NCBI GenBank assembly: GCA_963989245.1
Contig: OZ022351.1
Location: forward strand, 13,146,843-13,210,842
Length of the DNA stretch: 64,000 nucleotides
Direction: 5' to 3'
Source of the DNA: Nansenia antarctica
Lineage: Eukaryota > Chordata > Actinopteri > Argentiniformes > Microstomatidae
The position numbers and the translations under genes were made by a program. Positions 59,760-64,000 of the stretch are shown here, in pieces. The notes under the pieces are model-generated. The model did no database searches. It was not told the DNA's origin and was given only the letters and a program-made list of their open reading frames with translations. How positions within the stretch are numbered: position 1 is the stretch's first letter; every line of letters starts with the position of its first letter.

Positions 59760-60865
59760 ACAACCTCTACACCTACGACTTCACCCCCGTCCACCCCAGC
59801 AACTCCATCGTAAAGTTTGCAGACGACACCACCGTGGTGGGCTGCATCTCGGGGGGGGACGAGGCGGCGTACAGGGATGAGGTAGAGCAACTGAGCAAGC
59901 TGTGCAAGGTTAACAACCTGCTGCTGAACAAGTCAAAGACCCAGGAAATCATCGTGGACTTCAGGAGGAAAAAGTCCGAGATCCAGCCCCTGCTCATCGA
60001 CGGAGAGAGCGTGGAGAGAGTCTCAACCCTCCGATTCCTGGGGGTGCACATACAGGATGACCTGTCCTGGAAGAACAACACAACAGCCACCATCAAGAAG
60101 GCACAACAGCGGCTCTACATCCTGAGAGTCCTCAGGAAGGAACACAACAAGCAGGAGATACTGGTGGCCTTCTACCGCGGCGCAGTGGAGAGCATCCTCA
60201 CCTACGGCATCTGCAACTGGTTCTCCAGCTGCACAACCGCGGAGAGAAATGCGCTACAGAGGGTCGTGAGAACAGCCCAGAAGATCACCGGCGGCCCCCT
60301 CCCCTCTCTGGAAGAGCTGTACAACACACGCTGTCTCAGGAAGGCCTCCAAGATCTCCAGAGACCCAACCCACCCTGGGTACGAACACTTTACCCGGCTG
60401 CCCTCGAAAAGGCGGTACAGGACCATGGTCGCAAGGACAAACAGACTGAAGAACAGCTTCTACCCCAGGGCCATCCAGGCCCTGAACACAGCAAAGACCT
60501 AGGTTCTGGGCCCTGGACAGTCTGGACGGATTGATGGCAGCTGCTGGACTGAAAAAAAAAATCAGGTGTAGTGCTGAGGCACAAATATGTACATTTCTAG
60601 CCTGCAAACTGCGACACTTCAAATGAATGTGCAATAACACTATGTGCAATATGACAACCCTAGTCGTCTATCTGTACAGTATAGTATAGTGGATAGTGTA
60701 CATAGCCTTTATTTATTTATGTAAACCAGCTCCTTCCCTTCTTGTGTTTTTTTTTTTTTTTTTTTTTCTTTCCTAGCACCGGGGGAGCCACCCCTCCTAA
60801 ATGTCGTTGTTTGGTACCTGTACTATAGCAATGACAATAAAGACCATTCATTCATTCATTCATTC
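59760..60865 (+). mobile_element. Rex/L2-like non-LTR retrotransposon, 5'-truncated, ending in (ATTC)n
   Basis: It begins within the reverse transcriptase and ends AATAAAGACC plus five ATTC units. AAAT on both sides (59756-59759 and 60866-60869) may be a short target duplication. It lies inside the hAT-type MITE 59734-61301. Confidence 0.75.
59762..60502 (+). CDS. Partial LINE reverse transcriptase, C-terminal 246 codons
   Basis: The open frame enters at LYTYDFTPVHPSNSIVKF and carries the catalytic FADDTTVVG motif (about 59819-59845). It continues LLLNKSKTQEIIVDFR, RVSTLRFLGVHIQDDLSW, KKAQQRLYILR, FYRGAVESIL, LQRVVRTAQKITGG and SFYPRAIQALNT to a TAG at 60500. Family role: target-primed reverse transcription. 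The N-terminal endonuclease and the first half of the RT are missing, so it cannot work alone, but the piece has no stop or frameshift, which points to recent insertion. Much higher GC than its surroundings. Confidence 0.8.
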   Translation, partial: NLYTYDFTPVHPSNSIVKFADDTTVVGCISGGDEAAYRDEVEQLSKLCKVNNLLLNKSKTQEIIVDFRRKKSEIQPLLIDGESVERVSTLRFLGVHIQDDLSWKNNTTATIKKAQQRLYILRVLRKEHNKQEILVAFYRGAVESILTYGICNWFSSCTTAERNALQRVVRTAQKITGGPLPSLEELYNTRCLRKASKISRDPTHPGYEHFTRLPSKRRYRTMVARTNRLKNSFYPRAIQALNTAKT

Positions 60866-60912
60866 AAATGGGAGGACAGGCTCATTGTAATGCATGGAAC
60901 AGAATGAGGAAT

Positions 60913-61253
60913 CCCGGCTGGTGGAATGAGCTTCCCAAGGCTGTCAGAACTGCAGAATCACTCCCCATCTTCTGCCGGAGACTGAAGACCCATCTCTTTA
61001 GGCTACACCTTAACTGTCCCTCCTGAGGCATCTACTACCCCCCTGTACTGTTTCTCCTGTGTCCTTAAAAAAAAAAAGTCTTCCTTCTTCTAGTACAACA
61101 ACTGCCAATGACCCCTGGATTGAGCAAAGGTTGCTTTTTCCTGGTATGACTGGTGGGTAGATGATTCACTTACTTAGTCAAATGTATTTGTTGTAAATCA
61201 CTTTGGAATAAGGCGTCTGCTAAATGCCAAGGATGTAAATGTAAAAATGTGTA
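60913..61253 (+). mobile_element. L2 LINE 3' end with 6-bp target duplication
   Basis: It opens with coding sequence for WNELPKAVRTAESLPIFCRR and LKTHLFRLHLNCPS then TGA, the classical C-terminus of L2 proteins. It ends TAAATGCCAAGGATGTAAATG. AGGAAT flanks both sides (60907-60912, 61254-61259), and removing it restores the MITE sequence. Confidence 0.8.
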
Positions 61254-61309
61254 AGGAATGGTATCAATCCTGGTGATTTCTACCTCTACCAGCCTCCCCT
61301 GGTAAGTGT

Positions 61310-62334
61310 AGCTTATTTAGGCTACATCAAACATTGGCTTATTTGGCTTTACCATAACCAGGAAACAACTGGGAGATGGGACTATTTCTGTGCTCTATGA
61401 TATAAGGCGTAATTGTAAGATAAAAGATTCTCCTTTTTTTGTCTTAACATGTGAAATATTGTTCTGCTGAGTATTCACTCAGGCGAACCAACATCATTGC
61501 AGCTTTCCAGGTTAGCTTGACAGATGGCTGTCTAGACTCGGAGAGAAACAAAGGGTGGGATGGGAGAAGGAGCAACCAGGTGGGCTGATGCTGTATCCGT
61601 GTGTTCATATAGAATGGCTTCAAGGCTCAGTATCGGTGGCTTCTTTTTGTCATGGGAAAACAACTGAATGATACTGTATGCATTGCAGAGTAGGCCTGCA
61701 GGCTGTTTTGTGTTACTGTACCAAATGTAAAAAAAGCGAAAAGCATCTTTATTCAAAATGTCCAGTGGGTAATCTCAGCAGATTTAATAATTTTTTGGTC
61801 ATTTAATTTGTGTTAGTTAAAGCTCAAAAGTAAGTTTGAATTACAAGGAAACTTTCTTTCAAATGTACACATTAGAGCATGTTTTTTTTTTGTTGTATCA
61901 AACAAACCTAGTGAATACCTGCTAAAGTATCTGACATATTCTCCTATTTAATGTCCCTAAAATTAACCACTTCAAAATTGAATGGCATTTGCATGCATTT
62001 AGCTGTGCATAATAATCAAATCATCCTAGTATTAGCCTGCACCAAGTGTAGAGACATTACGTGTTGTTCGAGCAGACATAATTGAGCCTCTCAGCCAGCT
62101 CTTTTAGAACACTGCACTGCATAACCACTGGTTGTCGGAAAACCTGATGAGTATCACATGAATAATTCTAATGTTAATTATAAGGTTGAAGAATATGATA
62201 GAAAATCCTTTCATGGTGGGAAATGAAGGAAGTTAAAGATGTCATTAAATGCACTCGCTGAGATTTTTATATTTATTTTCAATGGGGACACATGGTGGAG
62301 TGATGTGGCCATGCTATTTATTGACTGTTTTTCT
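61310..62334. other. Non-coding tract, nothing recognised
   Basis: AT-rich intergenic sequence without frames or repeats that I can name. Confidence 0.5.
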
Positions 62335-63240
62335 CTATCGCTTTAACAAAATTTTTTCTCAAAGCATAGCTCATTTTCTCTAAACTCTAAAAACTCACAG
62401 ACAAAACCCTAAACTCCACACATCTCTTGCAAAAGCAAACACTGCATTCAAAATAATGTTATGCCTTCTCAAAATGACATTTTGTTGTCAAATGACGAAC
62501 ACACACCATCAAATGCACGATGGAAAACACTGATCAGCGGAAAACAGTACTTTGAAAAGATTTATCAGTTATTTTTTGTGTTACACTACATACGTACAGT
62601 AGCCTGTTATAAACTGTTATGTTTTCATACTCAAATATAAAACACAGAAATACAAGAATATAACAGTTTTTTTATTCTGAAATACTCAGCACATCTCAGC
62701 AATGACAGTTGGATTTGTAAAGTGTTCTTCATGCAGAACAAACAATAGAAAAAATTAAATAAACCTTCTGCATATACTCATACACAAAGGCCACAATACC
62801 TTGTTGACATCACAGACAATGTTCTCCCTGGCCAAGCAGAGGGGAAAGTATCGCCTGACATGATGAATCCAGCCCCGATATACTTCAGATATATTTCAAC
62901 ACAGGAGAGCTCACCTTTGCCCCTATTATTGCTAAAGATATGATCGCTAATTCAAATGCAATAGGTGTTTGTCCATATGAGGAGTGTGATTGTGTGATTG
63001 GTGGTTTGAGTTTAGCATTCAGAATGGTAGTGTTTTCCATGTGAACACAAGAGATTTTATCAAGGAAGAGTGTGCCAAATGTAGAGAATTGTATTTAGTG
63101 TTTTGTGGTTTAGAGTGGCAAAATGAGTGATAAGCAAGAAATGTGTTTGTCATTGTGAATAATTGGTGTGTGAGAAAATACACCAGTTTCAGGTTTTGGT
63201 CGTTGTGTTTGAGGTTCCAATGTTAGTGTTAAAGCGATAG
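62335..63240 (-). mobile_element. Degenerate Tc1/IS630-type DNA transposon
   Basis: CTATCGCTTTAACA at 62335-62348 is exactly inverted at 63227-63240, and the next ~80 bases of each arm are similar (CTCATTTT, CTCTAAAC, ACAAAAC, CTAAA). The minus strand at 62781-62876 encodes GWIHHVRRYFPLCLAREN followed by VCDVNKVLW, the C-terminus of Tc1/IS630-like fish transposases (superfamily DDE). The remaining transposase is lost. Exact ends and the TA target are uncertain. Confidence 0.65.
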
Positions 63241-63274
63241 TAATCTATCTCCTCCCTCCACAAAGTAGAGGAGA

Positions 63275-63880
63275 TGTTACGGTCAGATAGGGAACCCAAG
63301 CGCAGACACAGACAGAGACAGGTTAAAGTAAAATAAAGTATGATTTATTTTAGGAAGTAGGCAGAGAATGGTCGTAGGGCAAGCGGGGGGTCAGGCAGGG
63401 GGGCGTAGTCAGCAGGCAGGCAGGGGGTTTAGGCAGGAGGGGTTGTCGGCAGGCAGGCAGGGGGGTTAGGCAGGAGGGGTAGTCGGCAGGCAGGCAGGGG
63501 CTTAGGCAGGAAGAGTAGTCGTTAGGCAGGCAGGGGTCAGGCCGGTAGGGCAGGCAGGCAAGAGGGCAGGTAGGACAGGCAGGCAGGAGGGCACGTAGGG
63601 CAGGCAGGCAGGTAGGAGGAGGGCAGGTAGGGCAGGCAGGCAGGCAGGAGGGCAGGTAGCAGGAGTCCGGTAGGGGTAGGTAAGCTGAAGCTATGATCTG
63701 GCAGAGAAGTGAAGGCTGGAACGGGTCTTTATGCAGGGCTAACGATGAGGTAATAGTGAACAGCCGGACAAAACGCACACCTGAAGCCACTCCTGCCAAT
63801 TAGAGGGAGAGAGAGAGAGGGAGAGAGGGAAAGAGAGAGAGAGAGGCACTGCCCACTACCTAGAGGTAGAGGGCGTGACA
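63275..63880 (-). repeat. Gypsy-type 3' LTR, minus strand (~606 bp)
   Basis: On the minus strand it starts TGTCACGCCCTCTACC and ends TCTGACCGTAACA. It contains a TATA-like GCATAAAGACCC near 63735 and AATAAATCATAC near 63345 just before the TTTATTTTACTTTAACC end, as in many fish Gypsy LTRs. A polypurine tract AGAGGGGGGGGTAC lies directly upstream (63881-63895). The R/U5 part contains a GGCAGGCAGG minisatellite. Confidence 0.7.
63390..63670. repeat. GGCAGGCAGG-based minisatellite inside the LTR
   Basis: Irregular units of GGCAGGCAGG with GGGTTAGGCAGGAG and AGGTAGG variants. On the minus strand it gives a Cys/Leu/Pro-rich open frame (63350-63799) that is not a gene. Confidence 0.85.
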
Positions 63881-63912
63881 GTACCCCCCCCTCTACGAGC
63901 GCCACCTGGCGC

Positions 63913-64000
63913 AACTCTAGGTGGCGATCAGGTGGCGCAACTCACGATGGCGATCAGCCTGGCGCTTATACCTGGCCACAGAGCGGACCAGGGTAGTCCG
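63913..64000 (-). pseudogene. Gypsy integrase C-terminal stub
   Basis: The minus frame entering from the right edge reads TLVRSVARYKRQADRHRELR then a stop, recalling the helical stretch before the C-terminal domain of Gypsy integrases (R-Y-K-x-x-A-D-R-x-R). It is separated from the polypurine tract by only about 20 bases, so the rest of the integrase has been deleted. Confidence 0.5.

Larger units (their letters stand above)
59734..61301. mobile_element. hAT-type MITE broken by two nested LINE insertions
   Basis: The left end CAGGGGAGGCTGGTG and right end ACCAGCCTCCCCTG are inverse complements. ATAAGTAT (59726-59733) and GTAAGTGT (61302-61309) look like an aged 8-bp duplication with two transitions. 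Between the insertions the MITE body GGGAGGACAGGCTCATTGTA can be followed to GGAATGGTATCAA, a well-known salmonid/teleost hAT MITE sequence. Confidence 0.75.

Noticed and set aside
63350..63799. 149-codon minus-strand frame rich in Cys, Leu and Pro
   Set aside because: Produced by the GGCAGGCAGG minisatellite inside a Gypsy LTR.

Overview
The window looks like teleost fish genomic DNA. It is AT-rich, packed with long (CA)n, (GA)n, (AGT)n and (TA)n microsatellites, and carries fish-typical transposable elements of every major class: BEL/Pao, Gypsy, L2/Rex-like LINEs, L1 ORF1, tRNA-derived SINEs, hAT, Tc1/mariner, Harbinger-like and other MITEs. I could not identify any intact ordinary host gene, any exon chain, or any tRNA or rRNA gene. 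The species cannot be fixed from the sequence.

Region 1 (1-4127) is the highlight. It is the 3' part of a BEL/Pao LTR retrotransposon whose single 994-codon open frame runs from Gag (zinc knuckles) through the aspartic protease. It then continues in frame into about 300 residues derived from the splicing factor PRPF40A (two WW domains, FF1, a precise in-frame loss of FF2, then FF3). It finally re-enters the retroelement in the integrase C-terminal (DUF5641-like) segment just before a polypurine tract and the 3' LTR. Reverse transcriptase, RNase H and the integrase core are gone. The layout resembles an acutely transforming retrovirus that replaced pol with a host cDNA, but here in a fish BEL/Pao element and with a spliceosome gene.

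Region 2 (4128-34600) is intergenic sequence carrying dispersed repeats. It holds two minus-strand tRNA-derived SINEs, three copies of a ~245 bp MITE with CGTGA termini and perfect 4-bp target duplications, and a 1,528 bp non-autonomous hAT element with a perfect 8-bp target duplication and an internal 22-bp minisatellite. It also holds a 1,220 bp Tc1/mariner-type deletion derivative with identical 70-bp terminal inverted repeats. Several tandem repeats (33 bp x4, 69 bp x2, 321 bp x2) also lie here.

Region 3 (34600-51800) holds a near-perfect Harbinger-type foldback MITE, LINE tails, and long low-repeat tracts that look like vertebrate conserved non-coding or enhancer DNA. It also has a minus-strand L2-type LINE (about 47956-50500) split by a hAT-like insertion, and a plus-strand tRNA-derived SINE with target duplications.

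Region 4 (51900-64000) holds a solo LTR with a perfect 5-bp target duplication, a BED-finger/hAT-C transposase relic abutting an L1 ORF1 relic, and a second L2 copy. It also holds a hAT-type MITE containing two nested LINE insertions, a Tc1-like transposase relic, and at the right edge a minus-strand Gypsy 3' LTR with polypurine tract and the stub of integrase.

Nothing suggests that the elements work together as a pathway. The window is a record of successive transposition, and the BEL/Pao-PRPF40A chimera is the one locus that could encode a new protein.
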